NCBI GenBank assembly: GCA_016712715.1 | Contig: JADJQM010000003.1 | Span: 992,001 to 1,056,000 of the forward strand | Origin: Rhodospirillaceae bacterium | GTDB lineage: Bacteria; Pseudomonadota; Alphaproteobacteria; Dongiales; Dongiaceae | Length of the DNA stretch: 64,000 nt | Direction: 5' to 3' | Shown: positions 38,263 through 49,100 of the stretch, piece by piece | Layout of the letters: each line of letters opens with the position of its first letter | How positions within the stretch are numbered: the first letter of the stretch is position 1 | Notes under the pieces: model-generated | What the model was told of the DNA's origin: nothing | Seen by the model: the letters and a program-made list of their open reading frames with translations, nothing else | The model's database searches: none | Position numbers and translations under genes: made by a program

Positions 38263-40293
38263 CTAGATCGCGCGCGTTGCCTGCTGCAGCCAGGCGAGAT
38301 CATCGCCTGAGAGCTGCGGCGCCAGCGCCTCACGCACGCGGACGTGATAGGCGTTCAGCCAGGTGATTTCGCTTTCCGTCAGCAGCGATTTCTCGATCGC
38401 ATTGAGATCGATCGGCGCCAACGTCAGCGTTTCGAACTCCAGCATATCCGGGAAGGCTTTGCTTTCCTGCACCACGACGAGGTTCTCGATGCGGATGCCG
38501 AATTCGCCTTCCTTGTAATAGCCGGGCTCGTTCGAGATGATCATGCCGGGTTCCAAGGCCGTGCGGTTTGGCACCTTTGAGATGCGCTGCGGGCCTTCAT
38601 GGACCGAGAGGTATGAGCCGACGCCGTGGCCGGTGCCGTGGTCGTAATCAAGGCCCACTTCCCACAAGGGACGACGCGCCAACGCGTCCAAGGCTGAGCC
38701 GGTCGTGCCGCGCGGGAAGCGCGCGGTGCCCAAAGCGATATGGCCCTTCAGCACGCGGGTGAAGCAATCCTTCATCTCCTGCGTGGGCGTGCCCACCGCA
38801 ACCGTGCGCGTGATGTCCGTCGTGCCGTCGAGATACTGCCCGCCGGAATCGATGAGGTAGAGCGAGTTGACCGGGATCTCGCGCTGGGTTTCCGGCATCG
38901 CATGATAGTGGCAGATGGCGCCGTTGGGGCCGGCGGCGGAGATGGAATCGAAGGAGAGGTTGCGGAAATATTCGTTGGGGTGGCGGAACGAGGCCAGCTT
39001 GTCCGAGGCCTCGATCTCCTTGAGGCCGCCCTTGGGCGCGGCATGGCTGAGCCAGGCGAGATAGCGCGCGACCGCGGCGCCGTCGCGGGTATGGGCGTTG
39101 CGCGAGCCCTGTACCTCGACCGCGTTCTTCGCGGCCTTGGGCAAGGCACAGATGCATTCAGCGACGGTTACGCGGGCACCTGATTTGGCGAGCTTGTCAT
39201 GGACCCATTCGGAGGCCGTGGCGGCGTCGATGGCGACCACGCTCTTGCCAGCACCCAGCGTGGTGAGGCCATCGGCGAAAGAATCCGGTGATGCCACTGC
39301 GACCTCGTTGCCGAGATGGGCGAGGGTCTGCGGTGTCAACTTGCGGCGGTCCATGAAGAGATCGACGCGGGCATCGTCATGGAGGATGGCAAAGCCCAGG
39401 GCAAACGGTGTGCGCGGGACATCGGCGCCGCGGATGTTGAGGAGCCAGCAGAGAGAATCCGGGCCTGAGATGATGGCCGCTGCCTTGCCCTCCGCCTTCA
39501 GCTTGGCAGCGAGCGTCCGGCGTTTCTCGGCCGTCCCTTGGCCCGCAAATTTGAGATCGTGGGGCAGCACGGCGGAAATCGGGTCGGCCGGGCGGCCGGC
39601 CCAGATCTCATCGACGGGGTTGCTGTCGACGGCCACCAGTTCCGCGCCGACCTTGTTGGCGGCGGCCCGGAAGCGCTGCGCCTGGTCCGGGGTGAACAGC
39701 CTGGGGTCGAAACCGATCTTGTCGCCCTTCTTCGCTTCGGCGGCGATATAGCCATCGGCCGGCTCGGTCACGAGGTGCCTATATATATAGAGCGAGGGGT
39801 CGACCTGCTCCTTCACCTGGATGGTGTAGCGCCCGTCGACGAAGATCGCCGCCTTGTCGGCCAGGACAACCGCCATGCCGGCCGAGCCGGTAAAGCCGCT
39901 CACATAGTTGAGACGCTCGGCGTTCTTAGGAACATATTCCCCTTGATGCTCATCGGCCCGGCCGATGATGAAGCCGGCGAGGCCTCGGCGGGCAAGAGCC
40001 GCCCGGAGCAGAGCGAGACGCGCGGCAATCGGTGGGGTCTGGGTGACCGGCTCGCGGGATTCGCGGTCGCGGCGGAAGGCCTGCAGCTGGGCAACCAGGG
40101 CCGGGCTGGGGTTTTCCACCACCAGGTCGATCCAGGCGTCGGGCCGCTCACCCGCCGGCGCGGCGCCGATCCCCGGCAAAAGTTCAGTAAGAGCGTTAAT
40201 ATTCACATGGGCTTGGTGTTTTTTAAGCAGTCCAGAGAGAGCCTCATCCCCTTGATAGGTCTCGCGGCAGGCTGAATCCGGGGAGGTTACCAT
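38263..40293 (-). CDS. pepP: Xaa-Pro aminopeptidase (aminopeptidase P, M24B)
   Basis: A large aminopeptidase P of about 676 residues, with two N-terminal creatinase-type domains, a catalytic M24 domain and a C-terminal extension. Metal ligands are visible in LIDSGGQYLDGTTDITRT, HGTGHGVGSYLSVHEGP, ISNEPGYYKEGEFGIRIENL. It removes N-terminal residues before proline in the cytosol. The ATG 40291-40293 has GGAG six bases upstream and was preferred to the in-frame start at 40314. The upstream region carries two inverted repeats (40322-40374). Confidence 0.9.
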   Translation of the reverse strand: MVTSPDSACRETYQGDEALSGLLKKHQAHVNINALTELLPGIGAAPAGERPDAWIDLVVENPSPALVAQLQAFRRDRESREPVTQTPPIAARLALLRAALARRGLAGFIIGRADEHQGEYVPKNAERLNYVSGFTGSAGMAVVLADKAAIFVDGRYTIQVKEQVDPSLYIYRHLVTEPADGYIAAEAKKGDKIGFDPRLFTPDQAQRFRAAANKVGAELVAVDSNPVDEIWAGRPADPISAVLPHDLKFAGQGTAEKRRTLAAKLKAEGKAAAIISGPDSLCWLLNIRGADVPRTPFALGFAILHDDARVDLFMDRRKLTPQTLAHLGNEVAVASPDSFADGLTTLGAGKSVVAIDAATASEWVHDKLAKSGARVTVAECICALPKAAKNAVEVQGSRNAHTRDGAAVARYLAWLSHAAPKGGLKEIEASDKLASFRHPNEYFRNLSFDSISAAGPNGAICHYHAMPETQREIPVNSLYLIDSGGQYLDGTTDITRTVAVGTPTQEMKDCFTRVLKGHIALGTARFPRGTTGSALDALARRPLWEVGLDYDHGTGHGVGSYLSVHEGPQRISKVPNRTALEPGMIISNEPGYYKEGEFGIRIENLVVVQESKAFPDMLEFETLTLAPIDLNAIEKSLLTESEITWLNAYHVRVREALAPQLSGDDLAWLQQATRAI

Positions 40294-40321
40294 CTCGATC
40301 TCCAAATTAACCATAATTAGT

Positions 40322-40374
40322 GTGACAGCTAAGTCACTATTCCGTCTTAATTACTTCTTAGTGATATGCGTCAC
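40322..40374. promoter_or_regulatory. Two GTGA/TCAC inverted repeats upstream of pepP and the DUF1127 gene
   Basis: GTGAC-N6-GTCAC (40322-40337) and GTGA-N6-TCAC (40361-40374) lie 24 bases apart in the divergent region. The second fits a CRP/FNR-type half-site pattern. Binding is inferred only. Confidence 0.3.
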
Positions 40375-40530
40375 ACTGCCATCTTTACCATTTTGCATGC
40401 GCTGAACGCATTGCTGCGATGCGGCGAAACCACTACTAAACGAGTCGGGTTAAAGCTACATTCCGGCTGTCCGCAAAACAAGTGATGGCAACGGTGCCAT
40501 CTGAATTTAGAGCCGGATTGGAAGGTTACT

Positions 40531-41199
40531 ATGAATCGGATCGTGATCAATCAGAACGTGACGTCGCATGGGCTGCAAACGCCCGCCGTCGCTTCCCGTG
40601 AAATTGGTTTTGCCGCGTTTGCACGCTTCGGCAAGGCCCTCACCGACACGGCGCGCCGCATCTATGCGCGTACCCAGTTGGAAAACGAACTTTACGGCCT
40701 CGATGACCGTTCGCTGAACGACATCGGTGTTGCCCGTGGCGCCATCCCGGCCCTGGTCCGTGATGCCCTGCCGCATGGTGAAGAAGGCAATCTGTTCGCC
40801 GAATTCAGCCGCCTGGTCGTCAACGGCGTCATGCGCCCGGCGATCGACTGGAACCGCCGCCGCAAGGCGCGCGCGACCTTGGCTGCTCTCGACGACCGTT
40901 TGCTGGCTGATATCGGTCTCGCCCGCCATGAGATCGATGCCCATGTGGCCCGTCTCTCCGGCGCCATCAACGGCCCGCTCCCCGCGGCTGTCGCGGCGAT
41001 GGAAGAAGACGTCACCGCCCCGCTGAAGGCCTGGTCGGCCGCGCGCGCGACGGTGAAGGAATTGTCGCGCCTGACCGATCGCCAGTTGATGGATATCGGC
41101 GTCATCCGCGGCGACATCAGCGACCTCGCCGGCGACCTCGCCGAACGTGGCCTCGCTGCGAACACCAATATGCAGGCTTCTGCCCCGAAGGCTGCCTAA
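40531..41199 (+). CDS. Protein with three DUF1127 (YjiS-like) repeats
   Basis: A 222-residue protein in which the DUF1127 motif occurs three times: YGLDDRSLNDIGVARGAI (about 56-73), AALDDRLLADIGLARHEI (about 118-135) and SRLTDRQLMDIGVIRGDI (about 178-195), each preceded by a basic helix. Typical DUF1127 proteins are 50-90 residues with one motif and contribute to RNA turnover, carbon and phosphate metabolism in alphaproteobacteria. A triple array implies internal duplication and perhaps multivalent RNA or protein binding. It has its own terminator at 41231. Confidence 0.85.
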   Translation: MNRIVINQNVTSHGLQTPAVASREIGFAAFARFGKALTDTARRIYARTQLENELYGLDDRSLNDIGVARGAIPALVRDALPHGEEGNLFAEFSRLVVNGVMRPAIDWNRRRKARATLAALDDRLLADIGLARHEIDAHVARLSGAINGPLPAAVAAMEEDVTAPLKAWSAARATVKELSRLTDRQLMDIGVIRGDISDLAGDLAERGLAANTNMQASAPKAA

Positions 41200-41230
41200 G
41201 ACTACTCAGTTTTCCCTAAGTAGTGCGCCG

Positions 41231-41263
41231 AAACGGCGGTCCGGGTCACCGGGCCGCCGTTTT
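41231..41263 (+). terminator. Terminator after the triple-DUF1127 gene
   Basis: A 14-bp stem (one mismatch) with loop GTCA and a following TTT lies between convergent genes ending at 41199 and 41273. It probably serves both. Confidence 0.75.
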
Positions 41264-41272
41264 GCGTTTGGG

Positions 41273-42157
41273 CTACTTCTTGGCCTTCCGCTTCAACACC
41301 AGCACGGACCAGTCGTTCTGGCGGAGGCGGAAGTCGAGCTCGAGCCCAACGGCCGCATGGGCCGCCAGCACGTCCTTTTCCTGAGTCTTCAGGAGCCCTG
41401 AGAGAATGGCCCTGCCATTCCTGGCGAGGTTCTTCGCAAGATCCGGCGCGAGCGAGATCAGCGGATTGGCGAGGATGTTCGCCGTCACGAGATCATAGGG
41501 CCCGCCGTTGCGGATCGCCGCCGCCCGGTAGCCGTCCGACGTCACGATGCGGATCGATTTCTTCAAACCGTTAATGGCGGCGTTCTCACGCGCGACGCGG
41601 ACCGCGTCCTTGTCATTGTCCCCGGCCAGGACGGGCAGGTGGAAGAGATGATGAGTCGCGAAGGCGAGGATGCCGGTGCCGGTGCCGATATCGAGGGCCT
41701 TCTTTACCTTCATTGATTTCGAGAGTCGCAGCAGGGCCTTGACGCAGCCGCTGGTCGTCTCGTGACGGCCGGTGCCAAACGCCATGCCGGCATCGATCTC
41801 GAGCGGGATGGTGCCCTTGGGTGCCCGGCCGCGATCATGTTCGCCGTGGATATAGAAGGGCCCCATGCGCAAGGGGGCGAGGCCCTTGCGGCTTTCAGCC
41901 AGCCAATCCTTGTCCGGCACCAGGCCGATCGTTGTCGCAAGCTTGCCGAAGGGCTTGAGCGCAGCCTTGACCGCCACCGCCGCCGGTTTCTCTTGCCCGA
42001 TCACCTCGATATGCCAGCCCTTGCCGCCATCGGTCTCGAAGCTGACCAGGGCTTCGCCGAAGGGTTCCAGCGCCTCCTCGAGAGCGAGGCGCCAGGCGGG
42101 TTCCGGCTTGAAGTCGAAATCGACATTGACGGCGTAGAGCTTCACGTTGGTTTTCAT
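41273..42157 (-). CDS. prmA: Ribosomal protein L11 methyltransferase
   Basis: A 294-residue class I methyltransferase that trimethylates L11. The N-terminal substrate-recognition domain is followed by the SAM site ALDIGTGTGILAFATH (about 154-170), preceded by AFGTGRHETT, and the NPL-type motif ANILANPLISLAPDL, all typical of PrmA. It is 12 bases downstream of the helicase gene and in the same direction. Confidence 0.92.
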   Translation of the reverse strand: MKTNVKLYAVNVDFDFKPEPAWRLALEEALEPFGEALVSFETDGGKGWHIEVIGQEKPAAVAVKAALKPFGKLATTIGLVPDKDWLAESRKGLAPLRMGPFYIHGEHDRGRAPKGTIPLEIDAGMAFGTGRHETTSGCVKALLRLSKSMKVKKALDIGTGTGILAFATHHLFHLPVLAGDNDKDAVRVARENAAINGLKKSIRIVTSDGYRAAAIRNGGPYDLVTANILANPLISLAPDLAKNLARNGRAILSGLLKTQEKDVLAAHAAVGLELDFRLRQNDWSVLVLKRKAKK

Positions 42158-42168
42158 AGCATCCTCTT

Positions 42169-44451
42169 TTACCCGGCCTTCTCGGCCGGGACCACGAAGC
42201 CGGCCATGACCTTCTTGACGCCCGCCTTGTCGAAGGAGATTTCGAGCTTGTCGCCTTCCGCGGTCAAGACCTTGCCGTAGCCGAATTTCTGATGAAACAC
42301 CCGCTTGCCGGAGGGGTAGCTGCCACTTGAAGACGGCAGCACCTCGGCATCGAGATCGATGGTGGGCGGCTTCGGCCGCGCGGTGAACGAACGACCATTG
42401 CCGGTCCAGCCGCCTCTACTGGAGTCACTGGCATTCCCACCGAAGGTCATGCTGCCGAAATTGCCGCTCTGCCTGGGGGCGGCGAAGCCGGCGTGATCCT
42501 GCCGCTCGACATGTTCCTTGGGCAATTCGGCGAGGAAGCGCGAGGGCAGCGAGTTCTGCCACTGGTTATGGATGCGCCGACTGCCGGCATAGGCGACGAT
42601 GGCGCGTTTCCTGGCGCGCGTCAGGCCGACATAAGCGAGGCGCCGTTCTTCTTCCAACCCCTTGATGCCGTTCTCGTCGAGGGCGCGGGGATGCGGAAAC
42701 AACCCCTCCTCCCAGCCCGGCAGGAAGACGGTATCGAATTCCAATCCCTTGGCGCCATGCAGCGTCATGATCGAGAGCTGGTCGCGCGGACTGCCTTCAG
42801 TGTTTTCCATCACCAGCGAGACGTGATCGAGGAAGCCTTCGAGGCTTTCGAAATCCTCCAGCGCCCGCACCAGTTCCTTCAGATTCTCCAGCCGCCCCGG
42901 CGCCTCGATTGATTTGTCTTGGCTCCACATGGCGGTATAGCCGCTCTCGTCCAAGACGATCTGCGCCAGTTCCGCATGCGGTGTCACCTCGGCCATCTGC
43001 CGCCAGCGACCAAGATCGTTCATGAAGCTGGTGAGCGCGCGCCGCGCGGCCGGTTTCAGTTCATCGGTCGAGATGATCTGCCGCGCCACTTCCGGGACCG
43101 AGAGCGACTGCACCCGCGAAATCTCGTTCAATTGCTTCAGCGTCGTATCACCAAGCCCGCGGCGCGGCGTGTTGACGATGCGCTCGAAGGCCAGGCCATC
43201 GTCAGGCTGATGGATGAGGCGGAGATAGGCCAGCGCATCGCGGATCTCAAGGCGCTCATAAAAACGCGGCCCGCCGATCACGCGGTAGGGGATGCCCAGC
43301 GTGATGAAGCGCTCTTCGAATTCGCGGGTCTGGAAACCGGCGCGCACCAGGATCGCGATGTCCTTCAACTCGGTACCATGGCGCTGCTGGGTCTCGATCT
43401 CCTCGCCGATCATGCGCGCTTCCTCGGTGCCGTCCCAGGCGCCGAGAATGCGTACCTTCTCGCCCTCGCTCTCCTCGGTCCACAAGGTCTTGCCCAGGCG
43501 CCCTTCATTGTGCGCGATGAGGCCGGAGGCCGCCGCCAGGATATGCGGTGTCGAGCGGTAATTCTGCTCCAGGCGAATGACCTTGGCGCCGGGGAAATCC
43601 TTTTCGAATTTCAGGATGTTCTCGACCTCGGCGCCGCGCCAGCCATAGACCGATTGATCGTCATCGCCCACACAGCAGATGTTCTTATGCGATTGGGCGA
43701 GCGCCCGCAGCCACAGATACTGCGCCACGTTCGTGTCCTGGTACTCGTCGACCAGGATGTAGCGGAACTGTTGCTGGTAACGCTCCAGTTGTTCGGGCGC
43801 GGTCCTGAAGATGGTGAGGTTATGGAGCAGCAGATCGCCGAAGTCGCAGGCGTTGAGCGTCAACAGGCGCTGCTGATAGGCGTGATAGAGATCGAGGATG
43901 CGCCCGGACGCCACTTCAGCCAGTTCCGCGCGGCTGACCTTGTCGGGGGTGAGGCCGCGATCCTTCCAGCGTTCGATGAGGCCGAGCACCACGCGCGACG
44001 GCCAGCGTTGGGAATCGAGACCTTCCGCCTCGATGAGCTGTTTCACCAGGCGCAATTGGTCATCGGTGCTGACGATGGTGAAGTTGGGCTTGAGGCCGAC
44101 GAGTTCCGCCTGGCTACGCAGGATGCGTGCAGCCAGCGAATGGAAAGTGCCGAGCCACCAGCCCTCGACCGGCCGGCCGATGAGATGGCCGATGCGCTCC
44201 TTCATCTCATTGGCGGCCTTGTTGGTGAAGGTCACCGCCAGCAGCTGCGAGGGCCAGGCCAGGCCGGTGGTCAGGATATGCGCGAGGCGCGTGGTCAGAA
44301 CGCGGGTCTTGCCTGTGCCGGCGCCCGCCAACACGAGGACGGGACCATCCAGCGCCAGCACGGCCTCGGTCTGCCGGTCGTTGAGACCGGCGAGATACGG
44401 TGCCTGCAAACTGCCGGTTTCGGGGGCGGTGATTTCGATCGAATCAGTCAT
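42169..44451 (-). CDS. uvrD: UvrD/PcrA-type 3'-5' DNA helicase
   Basis: A 760-residue SF1A helicase of the usual length. Motifs are in order: Walker A LVLAGAGTGKTRVLTTR, motif Ia TFTNKAANEMKERI, DEYQDTNVAQY, GDDDQSVYGWRGA, EQNYRSTPHIL, TLHGAKGLEFDTVFLPG and YVGLTRARKRA. The C-terminal tail (VFHQKFGYGKVLTAEGDKLEI) is the RNA-polymerase-interacting domain of PcrA/UvrD. It acts in excision repair and conflict resolution. Confidence 0.93.
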   Translation of the reverse strand: MTDSIEITAPETGSLQAPYLAGLNDRQTEAVLALDGPVLVLAGAGTGKTRVLTTRLAHILTTGLAWPSQLLAVTFTNKAANEMKERIGHLIGRPVEGWWLGTFHSLAARILRSQAELVGLKPNFTIVSTDDQLRLVKQLIEAEGLDSQRWPSRVVLGLIERWKDRGLTPDKVSRAELAEVASGRILDLYHAYQQRLLTLNACDFGDLLLHNLTIFRTAPEQLERYQQQFRYILVDEYQDTNVAQYLWLRALAQSHKNICCVGDDDQSVYGWRGAEVENILKFEKDFPGAKVIRLEQNYRSTPHILAAASGLIAHNEGRLGKTLWTEESEGEKVRILGAWDGTEEARMIGEEIETQQRHGTELKDIAILVRAGFQTREFEERFITLGIPYRVIGGPRFYERLEIRDALAYLRLIHQPDDGLAFERIVNTPRRGLGDTTLKQLNEISRVQSLSVPEVARQIISTDELKPAARRALTSFMNDLGRWRQMAEVTPHAELAQIVLDESGYTAMWSQDKSIEAPGRLENLKELVRALEDFESLEGFLDHVSLVMENTEGSPRDQLSIMTLHGAKGLEFDTVFLPGWEEGLFPHPRALDENGIKGLEEERRLAYVGLTRARKRAIVAYAGSRRIHNQWQNSLPSRFLAELPKEHVERQDHAGFAAPRQSGNFGSMTFGGNASDSSRGGWTGNGRSFTARPKPPTIDLDAEVLPSSSGSYPSGKRVFHQKFGYGKVLTAEGDKLEISFDKAGVKKVMAGFVVPAEKAG

Positions 44452-44555
44452 GCGCCCTTATAGCATTCCGGCACGAATGTAAGAGCCCCCGCGATCTTGA
44501 CAGGGCGAGGTCTGATCGGCCCAATGCGGCCGCAAGATTGGGAGAATTTGCGATC

Positions 44556-45701
44556 ATGACCAAGACGATCGAACGGATCTCGCTGGGCTCGATGAGCCCC
44601 GGGACGGAGCGTTTCCTGGGTGTCCACCGCTATGGCCAAAAGGGCGCCCGGCCAAAGGCTTATGTCCAGGCATCGCTGCATTCGGACGAAATTCCCGGCA
44701 TGCTGGCCGCACACCACCTGCTGCGCCTGCTCGATGCCGCCGATGCGCGCGGTGAGATCAAGGGCGAGATCGTCGTGGTGCCCGTGGCGAACCCGATCGG
44801 CCTGGGCCAGATCGTCAATGGCAGCCATAGCGGCCGCTATGAATTGCGCGGCGGTGGCAATTTCAACCGGCAATGGCCGGATCTGTGCGATGGGCTGCTC
44901 GATGCCGTGCGCCCGAAGCTGGGGCCGGATGAGGCCGCCAATGTGAAGGCGGTGCGGGCCGCCCTTGCCGCCAAGATCAACCAGATGAAGCCCGACACGG
45001 AACTGGCCCAGCTGAAGGTGGAACTGGCGCGCCTTGCCTATGATGCCGACATGGTGCTCGATCTCCATTGCGACGATGAAGCCCTGATGCATGTCTACAT
45101 GCAGCCGGTGCATTGGCCCGACTTCCAGGATCTCGCCGCCGAGCTTGGCGCGGTTGCGAGCCTGCTCTGTGCCGATTCCAAGGCCTGCAGCTTCGACGAG
45201 ACTTTCTCCTTGCCCTGGACCAAGCTTGCCGAGGCGATCGGCGACAAGTTCCCGATTCCAGCGGCATGCTTTGCGACAACGGTCGAGTTCCGCGGCCAGG
45301 CCGATGTGTTCGACGAGATGGCGAGTGCCGATGCCGCCGGCCTCTATCGCTTCCTGCAGCGCCACGGCGCGCTGGCGGGCGATCCCGGTGCAGCGCCGGC
45401 ACTGCTTTGCGCGGGTACCGATCTCGAAGCCACCGACATCGCACGGGCGACCAAGGCCGGCATCATCGCCTACAAGGCGGCGTTGGGCGCCACGGTGAAG
45501 AAGGGCGATCTCATCGGCGAACTGGTCGACCCTTTGGCCGACGATCCCGCCAAAGCCCGCACCGAGATTCGCGCCGGCACCGACGGTCTGATCCTGTCGC
45601 GCTGCCTCAAGAAACTGGTCTCCCCCGGCGATGGTGTCGCCATGATCGTGGGGACAAGCAAGCTTGCCCATCGCAAGCCGGGTGCATTGCTGGGGGATTG
45701 A
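44556..45701 (+). CDS. Succinylglutamate desuccinylase/aspartoacylase-family protein
   Basis: A 381-residue zinc hydrolase. Zinc ligands are visible in SLHSDEIPG (His and Glu, about 44-47) and LDLHCDDE (His near 175), with the substrate-binding NFNRQWPD. Members remove acyl groups from amino acids such as N-acetyl or N-succinyl derivatives. A C-terminal barrel-sandwich-like part (GATVKKGDLIGELVDP) is present, as in the uncharacterised branch. Start ATG 44556 has GGGAGAA upstream. It is divergent from uvrD. Confidence 0.85.
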   Translation: MTKTIERISLGSMSPGTERFLGVHRYGQKGARPKAYVQASLHSDEIPGMLAAHHLLRLLDAADARGEIKGEIVVVPVANPIGLGQIVNGSHSGRYELRGGGNFNRQWPDLCDGLLDAVRPKLGPDEAANVKAVRAALAAKINQMKPDTELAQLKVELARLAYDADMVLDLHCDDEALMHVYMQPVHWPDFQDLAAELGAVASLLCADSKACSFDETFSLPWTKLAEAIGDKFPIPAACFATTVEFRGQADVFDEMASADAAGLYRFLQRHGALAGDPGAAPALLCAGTDLEATDIARATKAGIIAYKAALGATVKKGDLIGELVDPLADDPAKARTEIRAGTDGLILSRCLKKLVSPGDGVAMIVGTSKLAHRKPGALLGD

Positions 45702-45807
45702 GTGTTCCTGGTTCCTGACGTTCGAAAACTCACCCGTTCCTCACCGTGGCGTGGCGCCGGTTCGGACGTGAGGTGTCGCGTTGGCTTGCCTGCCGAGCGG
45801 TCCGCGC

Positions 45808-46185
45808 CTATCCAGCGATGGCCGCTACCAGTGTAGCGAGGCGGACCGGCTTGGTGAGCATCTGCACCTGATTCAATCCCATGGCGCCACCCAGTTTCTC
45901 GGCGGCGTTGGCATAGTCCGGATTGTAGCCAGTCAGAACAATGAACTTGGCGACGGCACCCGACTGGGCGAACCAGCGGAGGACCTCAAATCCGTCCATC
46001 TCAGGCATCACGATGTCGAGCACGACGACGTCCGGCTTGAACCGGGTAAAGGCCGTGCAGCCACCCTGACCATTGGCGGCCGTTTCCACCGCCCAGCCCT
46101 GGGAAAGGGCGGCATCACGGGCAAAGTCGCGAAAGCCCTGATCGTCATCGATCACGAGGACGCGTTTGACGGGAGCGTCTATCAT
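45808..46185 (-). CDS. Single-domain response regulator
   Basis: A 125-residue receiver domain without an output domain. The acidic pair is in VLVIDDDQGF, the phosphoryl-acceptor Asp in VVVLDIVMPEMDGFE, a Thr in FIVLTGYN and the Lys in MLTKPVRL. Its start, ATG 46183-46185, overlaps the kinase stop as ATGA, so it is translationally coupled to that kinase and is probably its partner. An in-frame upstream extension was rejected. Confidence 0.9.
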   Translation of the reverse strand: MIDAPVKRVLVIDDDQGFRDFARDAALSQGWAVETAANGQGGCTAFTRFKPDVVVLDIVMPEMDGFEVLRWFAQSGAVAKFIVLTGYNPDYANAAEKLGGAMGLNQVQMLTKPVRLATLVAAIAG

Positions 46186-49100
46186 GCTTGTTGCCTGAGG
46201 CCTTTTTGGCTGAGGATTTGAGGAATCAGTTGGGCAAGTTGCCCGATTCGAAACGGCTTGGGCAAGAAGCAATCGCCCGCTTGCAGATCGAGGGCCGACT
46301 GAGTTGACGTGTCGGCAAAACCCGATGCGTAGAGGGCCTTCAGATTCGGTCGCTGCGACCTCGCCGCACGGACGAGCTCCAGGCCATTCATGCCGCCCGG
46401 CAGCACGATGTCGGTAACAGCAGCGCAATTTCCTTGTGCGCCGCCAACTGGGCCAGCGCTTCCGCCGCATCCGAAGCACCGATGCAGCGATAGCCGAGTT
46501 TCTGCAACGCCGATATGACATAGGCGAAGACGTCGAGATCGTCTTCGACGACCAGAATGGTCTCGCCACGTCCGGGGCCATCGAAGATTTGATCCAGATC
46601 GTCCTCAGCGGCGAGAGCCTCCTTCTTTGATCCAGCGCAGGGAAGGAAAATGCTCACCCTGGTCCCTTGGCCAAGTTCGCTGTCGATTCGGACGAAGCCA
46701 CCCGACTGTTTCACAAAGCCATGGACCATGCTGAGACCAAGACCAGTGCCCTTACCGACCGGTTTGGTGGTGAAGAACGGCTCGAAGACATGGCTAAGCG
46801 TTTCGGCCGACATGCCGCTGCCGCTGTCTGAAACAGCGATCACCACATAGTGGCCCGGCTGCTCGGCATCCGACTGGCCGCCCGCCAATTGAATATCCGA
46901 CGTCTCGATTACCAGGGAGCCGCCTGTGGGCATCGCGTCCCGAGCATTGATGGCAAGGTTGAGGACCGCAGCCTCCAACTGCGCCGGATCTACTAGGGTC
47001 GTGGCCCGACGCGCCAGTGTGCGGATGCTGACTTCCAGGCCACCACCCAAACTGTGTACCAGCAAGGTCTGCATACCCTGGATCAGATCGTTGACGTCGA
47101 GCAGTTGCGGCAGGAGCGTCTGCCGACGCGAGAAAGCCAGCAGGCGATGGACCAGCGCAGCGCCACGCTCGGCCGCGACCATCGCGCGTTCCTGCAATTC
47201 CAGCGCGCGTGGCTGATCGCCGATATCGAGCGCCAGGAGATCGAGATTGCCGATGATTGCACCGAGCAGATTGTTGAAATCATGGGCGATGCCACCGGTC
47301 AACTGACCGACAACCTCCATTTTCTGCGCCTGGTGGAGCGCGGCCTCGGCTGCCCGCTGCGGGGTGATGTCAAGAGCAATGGTACCGACCGCTGACAGGA
47401 CACCGAAATCATCGGTTATGGGGAAGTGGGTCACCACAAAGTCGCGCGGACCGAGTGCGGTCTGGGTGCGTGCTTCGTAAGTCTCCGGTTTGAGACTGTT
47501 CACCAGCCGCCCGATGTGATGATCGACCCGGGCAATATGCTGGGCATCGAAGATATCGCTGGGCAGTCGACCGATAACGTCACGGTCTGGTCCGGCGAAA
47601 TACTCCAGAAATCGCGTATTGACCATGATGAAGCGGCCATCTGTGTCGCGCAGCGACAAGGTAATCGGCGCATGATCGAATATCGCCCTTAGACGCGCTT
47701 CGCTTTCGCGCAATTTCAGCTCGGCCTGCTTGCGCTCGGTGATATCAACGGCAAAGCCGCCAATCGAGGCGATGGCGCCGGCCGCGTCACGGATCGGAAA
47801 CTCGATCTCGAGACTCCAGTGATAGCGGTCCATTTGAGGAAGTTCGACTTCGCGAGTCACCTCGGCGCCGGTGGCAATCACCTCCTTGCTCATCGCAGCG
47901 ATGGTGCGGCCTGCTTCATTTGGAATGAGCTCATCGGTGAGATGACCAATGAGTTTCTCCTGGCTGGCGTGATAGCTTGTCGACCCTTCGCGATTGATCA
48001 TTTGAAGCCGACCATCGATATCCTTGATCGACATGATGAAGGGGGCGTGATCCATGAAAGCATTGAGCCGCGCCTCACTCTGGCGCAGGGCGAGTTCCAC
48101 CAGTTTTCGATCTGTGATGTCCTGGATCATGCCGAGAGCTTCGATCACGTCGGTTTCATCGCCGGCCATCTGCTCGATAATCTCAACGACATGGCGGATC
48201 TCGCCGTCCGCGCGGATGATGCGGTATTCAAGCGGCAGCCGATTGCGCAGGCGCTCGAGATGGGTATGGCGGTAAGCGTGCAGAACGCTGTCGTGGTCCG
48301 CCGGATGGACGAAGCGACTGACATAGTCATCGTCGATAACTTCCAGCTCGGCCGGCGTGACACCAAAAATGCTGGCGGCCGCAGCCGAGTACCGAAGGCC
48401 CGTATGCCATATACCCCCGTCTGTCTTCTCGCGAGTCCGGTGCCACGTGTAGTGACCGATATGCGCCAGGGCCTGGGCACGGTGTAACTGCGATTCACGC
48501 TGCGTGAGAGCGGCGGTCCGCTCCAATACCTGCCGCTCCAGATCGTCGTTCAGCTGGCGCAGGCGGTCGGCGTCGCTACGCTGAACCGTCACATCCTGCA
48601 GAGTACCGAACTCCAAGTTGACATCTTTGGCCGCATTGTGGACCGTCTCGCCGGTTTCCTGCACTGTTGCAATGCTGCCGTCAGGCCGGATGATGCGGTA
48701 CTCGACCACATAACCATCGGGCTTGTGGGTCTCATAGAGATCGAGGACGCGGGCGACGTCATCTGGATGAATGACCGCTTTCAGCGCCTCGAGCGTATCG
48801 GCGTTAGGCAATTGCCCGAGGCCCAGGATTTCGATCGCCTGCGGGGAATACTCGATGGTGCCGTGTTGCCAGTCACCAGCCTTCGTCACCAAGCGCCAAT
48901 GTCCCAGGCGGGCGATTCTCTCGGCATGCTGGTGCCGGGCGGCACTTTCGCGCATCACATCAAGCGCCTGGAATCGTTCAGTGGAGTCGTCGAGGGTCAG
49001 CAGGAAGTGCCGGACGGCATCCGCCTCGATTGCCTCCACGCGCAGATCGAACCAGCGCTCGTCGTTCTTGGCGCAGCGCAGTTGTCGACGGGAAAAGGTC

